Shown here: piece after piece, positions 56,436 through 64,000 of the stretch | Layout: every line of letters starts with the position of its first letter | How positions within the stretch are numbered: position 1 is the stretch's first letter | NCBI RefSeq assembly: GCF_000819725.1 | Contig: NZ_CDDH01000009.1 | Span: forward strand, 1-64,000 | Reading direction: 5' to 3' | Length of the DNA stretch: 64,000 nucleotides | Source of the DNA: Aeromonas australiensis | Lineage (GTDB): Bacteria > Pseudomonadota > Gammaproteobacteria > Enterobacterales > Aeromonadaceae | The notes under the pieces: model-generated | Seen by the model: only the letters and a program-made list of their open reading frames with translations | Databases searched by the model: none | What the model was told of the DNA's origin: nothing | Made by a program: the position numbers and the translations under genes

Positions 56436-57338
56436 ATGTTTTACGGCTTTGATATCGGTGGCACCAAGATCGCCTTTGCGGTCTATGACGGTGCATTGAA
56501 CCTCTGCCACGAGGAGCGCATGAGCACCCCGGGCAACGATTACCAGGGGTTGCAGCAGCTGATCCGCTCCCGGGTCGAGCAGGCGGATGCCCGCTTCGGT
56601 GCGCGGGGCTCGGTCGGTATCGGTTTTCCCGGCGTCATCAACAGCCAGGATCACAGCATAGTGGCGGCTAACCTGCCCTCCATCAATGGTCGCCATCTGG
56701 GCGCCGATCTGGCCGAGCTGCTGGCGCGGCCGGTCAAGGTGGATAACGACGCCAACTGCTTCCTCTGGTCCGAAGTGCATCAGGGTGCAGCCGATGGCGC
56801 AGGCAGTGCGCTTGGTGTCACCATCGGCACCGGCATCGGCGGCGCCGTTTATCTGGCGGGCAAGCTTATTCAGGGGCGCAACTGGCTGGCTGGCGAGATT
56901 GGTCACTACCCCTTGCCTGCGACCATGCTGATGAAGTACCCCGAGTTGCCCCGTCCCCGTTGCGGCTGCGGCCGTCTGGTCTGTTTTGAAACCTATGCCT
57001 CCGGTACCGGTCTGGAGCGCCTCTATCACCATTTCCATGGCCAACGTGCCACGGGTCACCAGATTGTGGGACGCTTCGAGGCCCATGAACCCCATGCGGT
57101 CGAGACGGTTGACTGCTGGCTGGAGATCATCGCCGCCGGGCTGGCTACCGCCATTTCGGTGATGGATCCCGAGGTAGTGGTGTTGGGGGGCGGCCTGAGT
57201 GGCCTGCCTGCCCTTTATGAACAGTTGCCGCTGCGTCTGCCCGGTCACTTGCTGCCCGGGGTTGCCATCCCCGAGATCCGCCAGGCCCGTTTTGGCGGCG
57301 CCGGTGGTGTGCGCGGCGCAGCCTTGCTCAATCTATGA
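56436..57338 (+). CDS. nagK: N-acetylglucosamine kinase NagK (ROK family)
   Basis: Phosphorylates GlcNAc recovered from peptidoglycan turnover. The 300-residue protein (E. coli 303) has ATP-site DIGGTKIAF, VGIGFPGVIN, sugar-binding DNDANCF, TIGTGIGGAVYLAG, the GEIGHYPL motif and the ROK zinc site RCGCGRLVCFETYASG. It is followed 42 bases later by cutC. Confidence 0.93.
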   Translation: MFYGFDIGGTKIAFAVYDGALNLCHEERMSTPGNDYQGLQQLIRSRVEQADARFGARGSVGIGFPGVINSQDHSIVAANLPSINGRHLGADLAELLARPVKVDNDANCFLWSEVHQGAADGAGSALGVTIGTGIGGAVYLAGKLIQGRNWLAGEIGHYPLPATMLMKYPELPRPRCGCGRLVCFETYASGTGLERLYHHFHGQRATGHQIVGRFEAHEPHAVETVDCWLEIIAAGLATAISVMDPEVVVLGGGLSGLPALYEQLPLRLPGHLLPGVAIPEIRQARFGGAGGVRGAALLNL

Positions 57339-57380
57339 GATCAGATGTGGGGTCTGATCTCCCCGATAAAAGGAGTCCTC

Positions 57381-58106
57381 ATGACCCGTCTTGAAATCTG
57401 TATCGACAATCTGGAATCCCTCTTCACTGCCCAGCAATCCGGGGCGGATCGCATTGAGCTCTGCTCTGCGCTGGGACTGGGTGGCCTGACTCCCTCCCAT
57501 GGTTTTATGCAACTGGCTGCCCGCCACGCCAGCGTGCCGGTGTACGCCATGATCCGTCCGCGCGCCGGGGATTTTTGCTTCAATGACGGCGAGTTCGAGA
57601 TGATGCTGCTGGATATCGCAGCCGCGCGTGCTGCGGGTCTGCAAGGGGTGGTGGTCGGTTTATTGAACGAGCAGGGACGGGTACCCGCTGCCCAGCTCAA
57701 ACAGCTGGTGGATGCCGCCGGCCCGTTGGGCGTCACATTTCATCGTGCCATCGACCTGTGTTCAGACTGGCGAGCAGATTTGGAGGTGATCGTGGAGGCT
57801 GGTTGCGAGCGCATTCTGAGTTCTGGCCATGCACCGACCGCACTGGCTGGGCTGGAAACCTTGCAGGAGATGCAGCAGGCATTGGCGGGGCGTGCCAGCT
57901 TGATGCCGGGCGCCGGAGTCAATACCGACAACGTGCGTACCATCATCGAGTTCACCGGGGTGAGCGAAGTGCATATGTCCGGCATGGGGTGGCGTGGCGG
58001 CATGGTGCCCCATGGGGTGAACATGGGCACCTCGGATGACGGCCGGGTCAATATCACCGACGGCGCCAAGGTGGCTGCGGTCAGAGCATTGCTCGACCAG
58101 GGGTGA
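57381..58106 (+). CDS. cutC: CutC family protein
   Basis: A 241-residue TIM-barrel protein: LEICIDNLESLFTAQQSGADRIELCSALGLGGLTPSHG, VPVYAMIRPRAGDFCF and VTFHRAID, the standard CutC motifs. Historically linked to copper homeostasis, but its biochemical role is uncertain. AGGAG precedes ATG 57381. The DNA for its last 45 or so residues is partly duplicated just downstream. Confidence 0.93.
   Translation: MTRLEICIDNLESLFTAQQSGADRIELCSALGLGGLTPSHGFMQLAARHASVPVYAMIRPRAGDFCFNDGEFEMMLLDIAAARAAGLQGVVVGLLNEQGRVPAAQLKQLVDAAGPLGVTFHRAIDLCSDWRADLEVIVEAGCERILSSGHAPTALAGLETLQEMQQALAGRASLMPGAGVNTDNVRTIIEFTGVSEVHMSGMGWRGGMVPHGVNMGTSDDGRVNITDGAKVAAVRALLDQG
58020..58066 (+). repeat. 47-bp direct repeat, copy 1 (inside cutC)
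   Basis: Encodes NMGTSDDGRVNITDG of CutC. It is identical to 58148-58194. Confidence 0.9.
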
Positions 58107-58115
58107 GTAAAGCTG

Positions 58116-58194
58116 CCTGGTGGCATGGTGTCCCTCCGTATGGCGTCAACATGGGCACCTCGGATGACGGCCGGGTCAATATCACCGACGGCGC
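58116..58194 (+). pseudogene. fragment of a second cutC 3' end
   Basis: 58148-58194 repeats 58020-58066 exactly. The preceding ~30 bases resemble the cutC codons GGMVPHGVN but are diverged (reading ...P-Y-G-V-N after a small indel), so the fragment comes from a different cutC allele, not a simple tandem copy. It is out of context and cannot be expressed as CutC. Confidence 0.8.
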
Positions 58195-58205
58195 GCTGTT
58201 TTCCT

Positions 58206-58230
58206 CCCTTCTCCCCTTGCGGGAGAAGGG
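58206..58230. repeat. intergenic C/T-rich inverted repeat
   Basis: CCCTTCTCCC and GGGAGAAGGG arms around a 5-base loop. Same type as the element after nrdD (36004-36041). Confidence 0.75.
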
Positions 58231-58360
58231 GTGGGGATGAGGGGGCTGATGTGAGGCACCTCCCACCTGGGGACAAAACCGGGGACGGGCCGGCAGCACC
58301 ATGGCCAAAAGTCTGATATTATCCCGCCTCTTTACTACATGGATCTGGAGCAACATCTCA

Positions 58361-58972
58361 ATGTCCCAATACGACTCTATCGAACAGAAGGCCAGCTATG
58401 GCATCGGCCGCAACATGGGTGATCAGCTGGCGCAGCAAGCCTTCGCCGGTCTGGATATCCCTGCCCTGCAACAAGGTCTGGCAGATGCCCTGAATGGTCT
58501 GGAGTTCGCGGTCAGCCGTGACGATATCAACGATGCCTTCCAGGTGATCACTGCGCGTATGCAAGAAGAGCAGGAAGCAGCCGCCAAGGCCGCTGCTGCT
58601 GACGGCGAAGCCTTCCTGGCAGATAACGCCAAGCGCGCTGAAGTGAAGGTGACCGACTCCGGTCTGCAGTACGAAGTGCTGGTAGAAGGCAAGGGTGCCG
58701 TTCCGGTAGCTGGTCAGTCCGTGCGTGTGCACTACCATGGTACCTTCACCCACGGTGGCGTATTCGACAGCTCCGTCGCTCGCGGTGAGCCGGCCGAGTT
58801 CCCGGTGACCGGTGTGATTGCTGGCTGGGTTGAAGCGCTGCAGCTGATGCCGGTTGGTTCCAAGTGGAAGCTCTACATCCCCCACGATCTGGCCTACGGT
58901 GCCCGTGGCGCCGGTTCCATCCCGCCCTACTCTGCACTGGTATTTGAAGTCGAGCTGCTGGACATTCTGTGA
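58361..58972 (+). CDS. fklB: FKBP-type peptidyl-prolyl isomerase FklB
   Basis: A 203-residue isomerase (E. coli FklB 206). The N-terminal dimerisation domain begins YDSIEQKASYGIGRNMGDQL; the C-terminal FKBP domain has VRVHYHGTFTHGGVFDSSVARGEPAEFPVTGVIAGWVEALQLMPVGSKWKLYIPHDLAYG and ends FEVELLDIL. No signal peptide is present, so it is cytoplasmic. Confidence 0.94.
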   Translation: MSQYDSIEQKASYGIGRNMGDQLAQQAFAGLDIPALQQGLADALNGLEFAVSRDDINDAFQVITARMQEEQEAAAKAAAADGEAFLADNAKRAEVKVTDSGLQYEVLVEGKGAVPVAGQSVRVHYHGTFTHGGVFDSSVARGEPAEFPVTGVIAGWVEALQLMPVGSKWKLYIPHDLAYGARGAGSIPPYSALVFEVELLDIL

Positions 58973-58988
58973 TCCTGCTGGCTTGATG

Positions 58989-59021
58989 CAAACGGCGACC
59001 CTCGGGTCGCCGTTTGTTTTT
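58989..59021 (+). terminator. terminator of fklB
   Basis: CAAACGGCGACCC / GGTCGCCGTTTG stem followed by TTTTT. Confidence 0.95.
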
Positions 59022-59160
59022 GGGTTATGTGATAGACAGTATTTGTCGCGGTCAGTAGGTTGGATAGCAGAAAAGGGCGGCTCTTTTGCGCTTTTTACTG
59101 GTTTTTTCAGCAACGGGAACAGGCATACTGCGACTCATTAGAGAGGATAAGGAGAACCCG

Positions 59161-59475
59161 ATGAGCAAGAAGATGAAGAAGGTAGCGGGGCTGGCTCTGT
59201 TGCTGCTGAGCATTCCGGCCAGTGCCGATGCCATGCGCTGCAAGAGCGCCCTGATCACCGAGGGAGACAGCACCGCCGAGATGCTGCTCAAGTGCGGCGA
59301 GCCGATGTTGCGCGAAGAGCTCAACCGTAACGAGGAGAACCAGTTTGGCAACATGGTGCAGGTTAAATATGGTGAACGCTGGACCTACAACTTTGGCAAG
59401 AACGAGTTTATGCGCTTCGTGACGGTGCGCAACGGCATCATTACCGACATCGAAAATGGCCCGCGCGGCCAGTAG
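59161..59475 (+). CDS. DUF2845-type secreted protein
   Basis: A 104-residue exported protein with a signal peptide ending IPASA-DAMRC. The mature part MRCKSALITEGDSTAEMLLKCGEPMLREE...ERWTYNFGKNEFMRFVTVRNGIITDIENG is the DUF2845/BamE-like arrangement with two conserved cysteines. Function unknown. AAGGAG precedes ATG 59161. Confidence 0.88.
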   Translation: MSKKMKKVAGLALLLLSIPASADAMRCKSALITEGDSTAEMLLKCGEPMLREELNRNEENQFGNMVQVKYGERWTYNFGKNEFMRFVTVRNGIITDIENGPRGQ

Positions 59476-59527
59476 CCGGCGGGCAAAGCATGGGTGCACA
59501 ACAGACAGTAGGACAAGACCCTTTGAC

Positions 59528-59746
59528 TCACATGTCCGGCAAGGGGTCGCGGTGACCAAGTTGTCTGACCGCCAGATTGATCTGGCGAGCCAGTCTTAGC
59601 CGCTGGCGGCAGGTCAGGCCATGGAGGCTGATCCTGCCCGCGTTGAATTCAAATGTCCCCAGCGACTCGATGGCAAAATAGCCTCGATGAAAGCTCTTGA
59701 TGTAGCGAGCGATCTGCCGTGGGGATAACTGCTTGAATACCTTCAT
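59528..59746 (-). CDS. small conserved-looking hypothetical protein
   Basis: A 72-residue basic protein (MKVFKQLSPRQIARYIKSFH ... RQRLRLARQINLAVRQLG) that was not recognised. It has no membrane segment or signal. AGGGA lies about 10 bases before the ATG and composition is like neighbours, so it is probably real. Basic character could suggest nucleic-acid binding; that is inference. Confidence 0.6.
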   Translation of the reverse strand: MKVFKQLSPRQIARYIKSFHRGYFAIESLGTFEFNAGRISLHGLTCRQRLRLARQINLAVRQLGHRDPLPDM

Positions 59747-59949
59747 CACACGGTTCCCTGATTGCCTGGACAGGGCACACTATGGTGTCGGTCGATGACA
59801 TTGATATGACGATTTATAAAGATTTGCGTGAATCCTTATTTTGCCAGTGAGCTCGGCAAATTTACGGCGTCATCGAAAAAGTTGTGCCATGGCAAACCAC
59901 CGCACCGATATACTGCGGGCTTGAATGGAACAAATAAAAGGGCCTGTGC

Positions 59950-60432
59950 GTGGAATGGGTTGATGTGGTGGACGGCAATAACCGGGTGATTGGCGTGGCC
60001 GAGCGAGCCAAGGTGCGGCGGGAGAATCTCTGCCATCGCGCCAGCTATATTCTGGTGCTCGACGACGCGGATCGGATCCTGGTGCAGCGGCGCACCCTCA
60101 GCAAGGATTTCTGCCCCGGCATGCTGGATGCCTGTGCCGGTGGCGTGGTCACCACAGGTGAGGAGATGGCGCTTTCCGCCCGCCGCGAGCTGGCCGAGGA
60201 GCTGGGGATTATGGATGTTCCTCTGCAGGGCTTTGGCAGCTTTTATGCAGAAGGGGAGGGCTACCGGGTCTGGGGCGGCCTCTTCAGTTGCCGTTATCAG
60301 GGGCCGCTGCAGCTGCAGGCCGAAGAGGTGAGCGCGGTGCACTGGATGAGCCTGGCCGAGATCGCCGAGCGCGCCAGCGAATTTACCCCCGACTCCCTGC
60401 TCGCCATCGCCACCTGGCAGGCGAGGCGCTGA
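59950..60432 (+). CDS. NUDIX hydrolase (YfcD-like)
   Basis: A 160-residue protein with an intact Nudix box GGVVTTGEEMALSARRELAEELGI (G-x5-E-x7-R-E-x2-E-E-x-G). The N-terminal WVDVVDGNNRVIGVAERAKVRRENLCHRASYI is the YfcD/IDI-like pattern. Substrate unknown. The start is a GTG with AAGGG upstream; no in-frame ATG fits. Confidence 0.9.
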   Translation: MEWVDVVDGNNRVIGVAERAKVRRENLCHRASYILVLDDADRILVQRRTLSKDFCPGMLDACAGGVVTTGEEMALSARRELAEELGIMDVPLQGFGSFYAEGEGYRVWGGLFSCRYQGPLQLQAEEVSAVHWMSLAEIAERASEFTPDSLLAIATWQARR

Positions 60433-60463
60433 CCAGCGTCATATATCATCCTCGTCAGAGACA

Positions 60464-60491
60464 AGACGGGCAGCCTGATGGCTGCCCGTCT
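60464..60491. terminator. hairpin between convergent genes
   Basis: AGACGGGCAGCC-TGAT-GGCTGCCCGTCT, a perfect 12-bp stem between the NUDIX (+) and PaaK-like (-) stops; no clear T tract. Confidence 0.65.
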
Positions 60492-60515
60492 GCATGTGTG
60501 CATTTACTTGGCCTG

Positions 60516-61442
60516 CTACACCAGCTTGAGGCGCCGGTTGGTGCGCCCGCAAGCGCTCGGCTTGGCAAGCCAGTGCCCTTGCCAGTCGGTGGCCAGACGC
60601 AGTAGGGGATACTCCAGATCGAGCCGGGTCACCACCAGCTGGCCAGTCTCGTCGTCACTCACGGGATTGCCGCTGGCGGGATCGATGATCTCGACGATGC
60701 AGCTCTCGTTGACGATAAAGCCCTGACCGGGCTGACTCTCGTAGGCCACTACCCCCACATCCTGCCACACCAGACAGTTGAGAGCGGCAATGCCGTGAAT
60801 GGCCTGCAGCGGCGCGGTTTCGGGGTGGGTGGCTTCGCACAACAGGGCGCGGCGCAGTGAGCCGCTCGGGATCTCCGCCGCCTCGGCGGCCTCCAGCAGG
60901 TCGAGCAGGGTCACCAGCGGGCCGACATAGCTGGTGGGTTGATAGCGCAGCAGCGCCTCCAGCTGGCGCCGGGTATCGTGGGGCCCGCAGGGCACCACTG
61001 GGGCCCCCAGCTGGCGGGCACCGTTATCGAAGATAAAGGCGGTGGGGCCGGCATGATAGTCGTGGCCGTTGAGCATCACTTCCCCCGCCTTGAAACCGGC
61101 GGCAAACAGCGCCCGGGCCGCGCCCCACCAGTCAGCCCCGGCATATTCGGGGATGGCCAGCTGGCCCGGACAGGAGAAGACCCGCAGCGCCTGACTGGCG
61201 GGGCGGCCGGTGAGACCGGCAAAGGGGGGATGAGCCTGCTGGGCGGCAAACAGTTCTTTGCTGTCGAGCAGTGGCAGGGTGGCCAGCTCAGCCAGCTCCT
61301 CGAGGCGACAGTGGCGATAGGCGCTGGAGTAACCGGCGCAATATTGGCTGACATGGGTAAGCTGATGATTGAGCTGGTCCAGTTGCTGCTGTTCGCGCAT
61401 GGCGGGGGGACGAATTTCCAGACCATCGTAATAGTGTTGCAT
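60516..61442 (-). CDS. short PaaK-like (AMP-dependent acyl-CoA ligase) protein
   Basis: A 308-residue protein similar in layout to phenylacetate-CoA ligase: N-terminal YYDGLEIRPPAMREQQ, GEVMLNGHDYHAGPTAFIFDNGARQLGAPVVPCG, a GPLVTLLDLLEAAE segment and the late ETGQLVVTRLDLEYPLLRLATDW. Typical PaaK is about 430 residues. The C-terminal domain that follows the DGR hinge is absent, the protein ending ACGRTNRRLKLV, and the usual Ser/Thr/Gly-rich ATP-binding loop is not obvious. It may bind an acyl-AMP or have lost activity. Confidence 0.75.
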   Translation of the reverse strand: MQHYYDGLEIRPPAMREQQQLDQLNHQLTHVSQYCAGYSSAYRHCRLEELAELATLPLLDSKELFAAQQAHPPFAGLTGRPASQALRVFSCPGQLAIPEYAGADWWGAARALFAAGFKAGEVMLNGHDYHAGPTAFIFDNGARQLGAPVVPCGPHDTRRQLEALLRYQPTSYVGPLVTLLDLLEAAEAAEIPSGSLRRALLCEATHPETAPLQAIHGIAALNCLVWQDVGVVAYESQPGQGFIVNESCIVEIIDPASGNPVSDDETGQLVVTRLDLEYPLLRLATDWQGHWLAKPSACGRTNRRLKLV

Positions 61443-61597
61443 GGGGCCTCCTGGCGCCGTGAAACCAGCTCAAGAGTAGTCTGCCCAAGGGGAAAGTGCC
61501 TGCCGCCAGCTGTAGCCTGGAATCGGCTCCAGGTTAGGGAGTGTCATCACTTTGGGATAAACTGGCGACTTCCCATCACGACTCAGGACGAGAAATC

Positions 61598-62071
61598 ATG
61601 ATTGCTGTAGGACAACCCCTGCCTGCGGGCGAATTTACCTTTATCACCGCCGAAGGCAAGCAGCTGCGGGATAGCCAGGCGCTGTTCGCCGGTAAAAAAG
61701 TGGTGCTGTTTGCGGTACCCGGCGCCTTTACTCCCACCTGCTCCAATGCTCATCTGCCCGGTTATGTGGTGCTGGCGGATCAGTTTATGGCCAAAGGGGT
61801 GGATGCCATCTGTTGTCTGTCGGTCAACGACGTCTTCGTGATGCGGGCCTGGCAGATGGCCCAGAATGCAGAGGCGATAACCATGCTGGCAGATGGCGAT
61901 GGCAGCTGGACCCGGGCACTGGGTCTGGCCAAGGATACCGGCGCCTTTGGCGGCATCCGCGCCCAGCGCTTTGCGTTGATCGCCAGCGATGGCGTGGTCG
62001 AGCAGCTGTTTGTGGAAGCGCCGGGCAAGTTTGAGGTCTCCGATGCTGCGAGCCTGCTGGCTAGTCTGTAG
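61598..62071 (+). CDS. peroxiredoxin (Prx5 type)
   Basis: A 157-residue thiol peroxidase reducing H2O2 and alkyl hydroperoxides. The peroxidatic cysteine is in VPGAFTPTCSNAHLPGY (the Prx5 PxxxTxxC motif). It continues with CLSVNDVFVMRAWQ and LADGDGSWTRALGL. Family length is normal. The start MIAVGQPLP is chosen by homology; GGACGAGA precedes it. Confidence 0.93.
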   Translation: MIAVGQPLPAGEFTFITAEGKQLRDSQALFAGKKVVLFAVPGAFTPTCSNAHLPGYVVLADQFMAKGVDAICCLSVNDVFVMRAWQMAQNAEAITMLADGDGSWTRALGLAKDTGAFGGIRAQRFALIASDGVVEQLFVEAPGKFEVSDAASLLASL

Positions 62072-62195
62072 AGATCCCTCGTGCTTTGATTTCTCCTTGA
62101 ATTGGCAGGCGGCACAGCTACACTGGCGCCACTTTCCACAGTGCTTACCCGTTTGGGCTGGCGCTTCGTTGCAGATATAAAGAGATGAAGATCCT

Positions 62196-63164
62196 ATGAC
62201 CCTGGCTTTTGTTGCCCTGATTGCCGGACTGGCGCTGCTGGTCTGGAGTGCAGATAAATTTGTGGACGGCGCCGCCGCCACCGCTCGTTATGCTGGTATG
62301 CCCCCGCTGTTGATCGGCATGGTGATCATCGGGTTTGGCACCTCAGCCCCCGAAATGGTGGTCTCTGCTATTGCTGCCAGCCAGGGTAATCCAGGCCTGG
62401 CGCTCGGTAATGCCTATGGTTCCAACATTACCAATATTGCGCTAATCCTGGGGCTTACCGCCCTGATCAGCCCGATTGCGGTGGCTTCTCAGGTGGTGCG
62501 CAAGGAGATCCCCATCCTGCTCGGCATTACCCTGCTCTCCGGTGCCCTGCTGATTGATGGTCATCTGGGCCGGATGGATGCGGCTATTCTGGCGGTTGTG
62601 TTCGTCTGCCTGATGGGCTGGTCCATCTGGGCGGGGCTCAATGGTAAGGGGGATGCACTGGATGCTGATACCGCAGAGGATATCGAGAGTGAGGGGATGT
62701 CCCTTAAAAGCGCCATTCTCTGGCTCATCATCGGGTTGGTGCTGCTGATCGGCGCTTCCCGCTTGCTGGTCTGGGGAGCGGTCACCATCGCTCAGGGGTT
62801 AGGTATCAGCGATCTGGTGATTGGCCTCACCATCGTTGCCATTGGTACTTCATTACCGGAGCTGGCCTCTTCTCTTATCGCCATTCGCAAGAACGAGCAT
62901 GATCTGGCGCTTGGCAATGTGCTGGGCTCCAACCTGTTCAACACCCTGGCGGTGGTGGGTATTGCGGCGGGGATCCATCCGCTCGACGTGGCGCCGGAAG
63001 TCCTCACCCGTGACTGGAGCATCATGATGGGGCTGACCTTGCTGCTGCTGGTGATGTGTCTGGGCCGCAAGGGGCAGGGCCGTATCAACCGGTTGGAGGG
63101 GGGCGTGCTGCTCACCTGCTTCGTCGCCTACACCGGCTGGCTGCTGACCAGTCAGTTTATCTGA
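62196..63164 (+). CDS. yrbG: Ca2+/Na+ antiporter family protein (YrbG)
   Basis: A 322-residue inner-membrane CaCA exchanger with about ten helices and the two inverted alpha repeats: GFGTSAPEMVVSAIAASQGNPGLALGNAYGSNITN and AIGTSLPELASSLIAIRKNEHDLALGNVLGSNLFN, carrying the ion-binding Glu residues. A short acidic loop (about 155-168) joins the halves. It is not beside the kdsD/lpt genes as in E. coli. Confidence 0.93.
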   Translation: MTLAFVALIAGLALLVWSADKFVDGAAATARYAGMPPLLIGMVIIGFGTSAPEMVVSAIAASQGNPGLALGNAYGSNITNIALILGLTALISPIAVASQVVRKEIPILLGITLLSGALLIDGHLGRMDAAILAVVFVCLMGWSIWAGLNGKGDALDADTAEDIESEGMSLKSAILWLIIGLVLLIGASRLLVWGAVTIAQGLGISDLVIGLTIVAIGTSLPELASSLIAIRKNEHDLALGNVLGSNLFNTLAVVGIAAGIHPLDVAPEVLTRDWSIMMGLTLLLLVMCLGRKGQGRINRLEGGVLLTCFVAYTGWLLTSQFI

Positions 63165-63184
63165 TAGGGATTGGTGAAATGAGA

Positions 63185-63218
63185 GAGGGGGAAGCGCAAG
63201 CTTCCCCCTCTTGTTTTT
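63185..63218. terminator. terminator between antiporter and decarboxylase genes
   Basis: GAGGGGGAAGC-GCAA-GCTTCCCCCTC followed by TTGTTTTT on the + strand; the - strand tail is weaker. Confidence 0.88.
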
Positions 63219-63248
63219 GCCCAGTGAACCTGTTGGCGAGCGGTGTGC

Positions 63249-64000
63249 TCAGGCTACTGCCACCAGCTTCTGCCCCTTCTGACTGCTGTCCAGAATGAGG
63301 ATGCTGGCCTTGGGGAAGAAGTTGAAGGTGGAGGCGGAGGCCCAGGTGTAGGCGCCCATCACCTTGCCAACCACCAACTCGCCGATAGCCAGATCCGGCA
63401 GCATGATGCCATCACGGATCACATCCACGCTGTCGCAGGTGGGGCCGGAGAGCACCGAGTTGTGCTGCTCGCCGCTGGCATAAGGCGTGCTCACCGGATA
63501 GGTGACGTGGTCATAGAGCTGGCCGTTGTAGCTGCCGTAGAGGCCGTCATCCAGGTAGTACCAGATCTTGTCGCCGCGGTGGGCCTTGCCCATCACGCTG
63601 GATACCGAAGTCATGGCCGGCGCGCTGATAAAGCGGCCCGGTTCGGCAATCTTCTGCACGGTAGCGGGCAGCTTGGCCAGCGCTTCGCGGATCGGCGCGC
63701 AGAAGCCGTCGATATCGAACTCGCCCCCCTCATAATCCACCGGGAAACCGCCGCCGATATCCAGCACCCAGGGCTTGAGGCCGAGCGCCCAGGCCTGCTC
63801 CATAATATCGCGACAGGCGTCGATGGCCTGCACATGGCGACGGGCATGCGGCACCTGGGAACCAACGTGGAATGACAACCCCATCACCTTGAGCCCCTTG
63901 GCGTGAGCCAGCTGCAGCAGCGGCAGTGCCTGTTCCGGAGTGCAGCCGAACTTCTTGGAGAGGTCGACCTTGGTCTCGGGGTTCGGGAAGCTGACCCGCA
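63249..64000 (-). CDS. fold-III PLP-dependent ornithine/lysine decarboxylase (3' part, runs off window)
   Basis: The last ~250 residues of an alanine-racemase-fold basic amino acid decarboxylase, open to the window edge. Upstream codons read ...RVSFPNPETKVDLSKKFG and LKVMGLSFHVGSQ. It has the PLP-phosphate glycine loop LDIGGGFP, EPGRFI, catalytic Cys region GPTCDSVDVI and YTWASASTFNFF. Full-length relatives are about 390 residues and make putrescine and/or cadaverine. Together with cadA at the other end this gives two unrelated-fold decarboxylases of basic amino acids in one window. Confidence 0.9.
   Translation of the reverse strand, partial: RVSFPNPETKVDLSKKFGCTPEQALPLLQLAHAKGLKVMGLSFHVGSQVPHARRHVQAIDACRDIMEQAWALGLKPWVLDIGGGFPVDYEGGEFDIDGFCAPIREALAKLPATVQKIAEPGRFISAPAMTSVSSVMGKAHRGDKIWYYLDDGLYGSYNGQLYDHVTYPVSTPYASGEQHNSVLSGPTCDSVDVIRDGIMLPDLAIGELVVGKVMGAYTWASASTFNFFPKASILILDSSQKGQKLVAVA

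Overview
The window is a 64 kb, mostly GC-rich chromosomal segment of a gammaproteobacterium. Gene content and order point to Aeromonas: cysZ / smc-zipA-ligA, ycbB-mepK, phoBR-pstS, cadBA-pdxY and an Aeromonas-type PliI lysozyme inhibitor. No rRNA, tRNA, CRISPR array, integrase or transposase was seen.

Layout. 1-5 kb: cadB-cadA acid-resistance operon followed by pdxY, which makes the PLP that CadA needs. 5-9 kb: pliI and an M13 peptidase lipoprotein, then tilS. 9-16 kb: diguanylate cyclase, patatin-like lipase, a TetR regulator with an alpha/beta hydrolase, an orphan LuxR-type response regulator and periplasmic alpha-amylase. 16.5-19.7 kb: a four-gene Gtr-like glycan modification operon. 20-23 kb: a periplasmic binding protein, then the cell-wall genes L,D-transpeptidase and mepK and a small lipoprotein. 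23-32 kb: TRIC channel, cysZ, and smc-zipA-ligA. 32-38 kb: nrdD-nrdG behind a textbook NrdR operator, plus small envelope proteins including MliC. 38-41 kb: marR-hlyD-DUF2955 efflux operon with its palindromic operator. 41.7-46.9 kb: a malate module (2-hydroxycarboxylate carrier, malic enzyme, CitA/CitB-type two-component system). 47-51 kb: remnants of a divergent EamA/AraC pair, then an aldehyde dehydrogenase with a sigma-54 promoter and a divergent AcoR-type activator. 51.5-55 kb: phoB-phoR and pstS with Pho boxes. 55-64 kb: M48 lipoprotein protease, GNAT, nagK, cutC, fklB, DUF2845, NUDIX, a short PaaK-like protein, peroxiredoxin, a Ca/Na antiporter, and the 3' part of a fold-III basic amino acid decarboxylase.

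The most unusual locus is ligA (29.7-32.0 kb). Its first ~414 codons match the GC-rich chromosome. At the zinc finger the sequence switches abruptly to AT-rich DNA that encodes a divergent, enlarged C-terminal half (extra helix-hairpin-helix-like unit, 787 instead of about 670 residues). An overlapping small SWIM zinc-finger gene follows. A 16-bp direct repeat lies in the ligA tail and again exactly at the right edge of the AT-rich block. This looks like replacement of the tail of an essential gene by a foreign ligA-tail + SWIM module.

Other notable items: three tandem copies of the pstS translation start region with two small upstream ORFs; a 47-bp relic of a second cutC 3' end; a terminator-like hairpin and repeated TATCAAG motifs upstream of cadBA.
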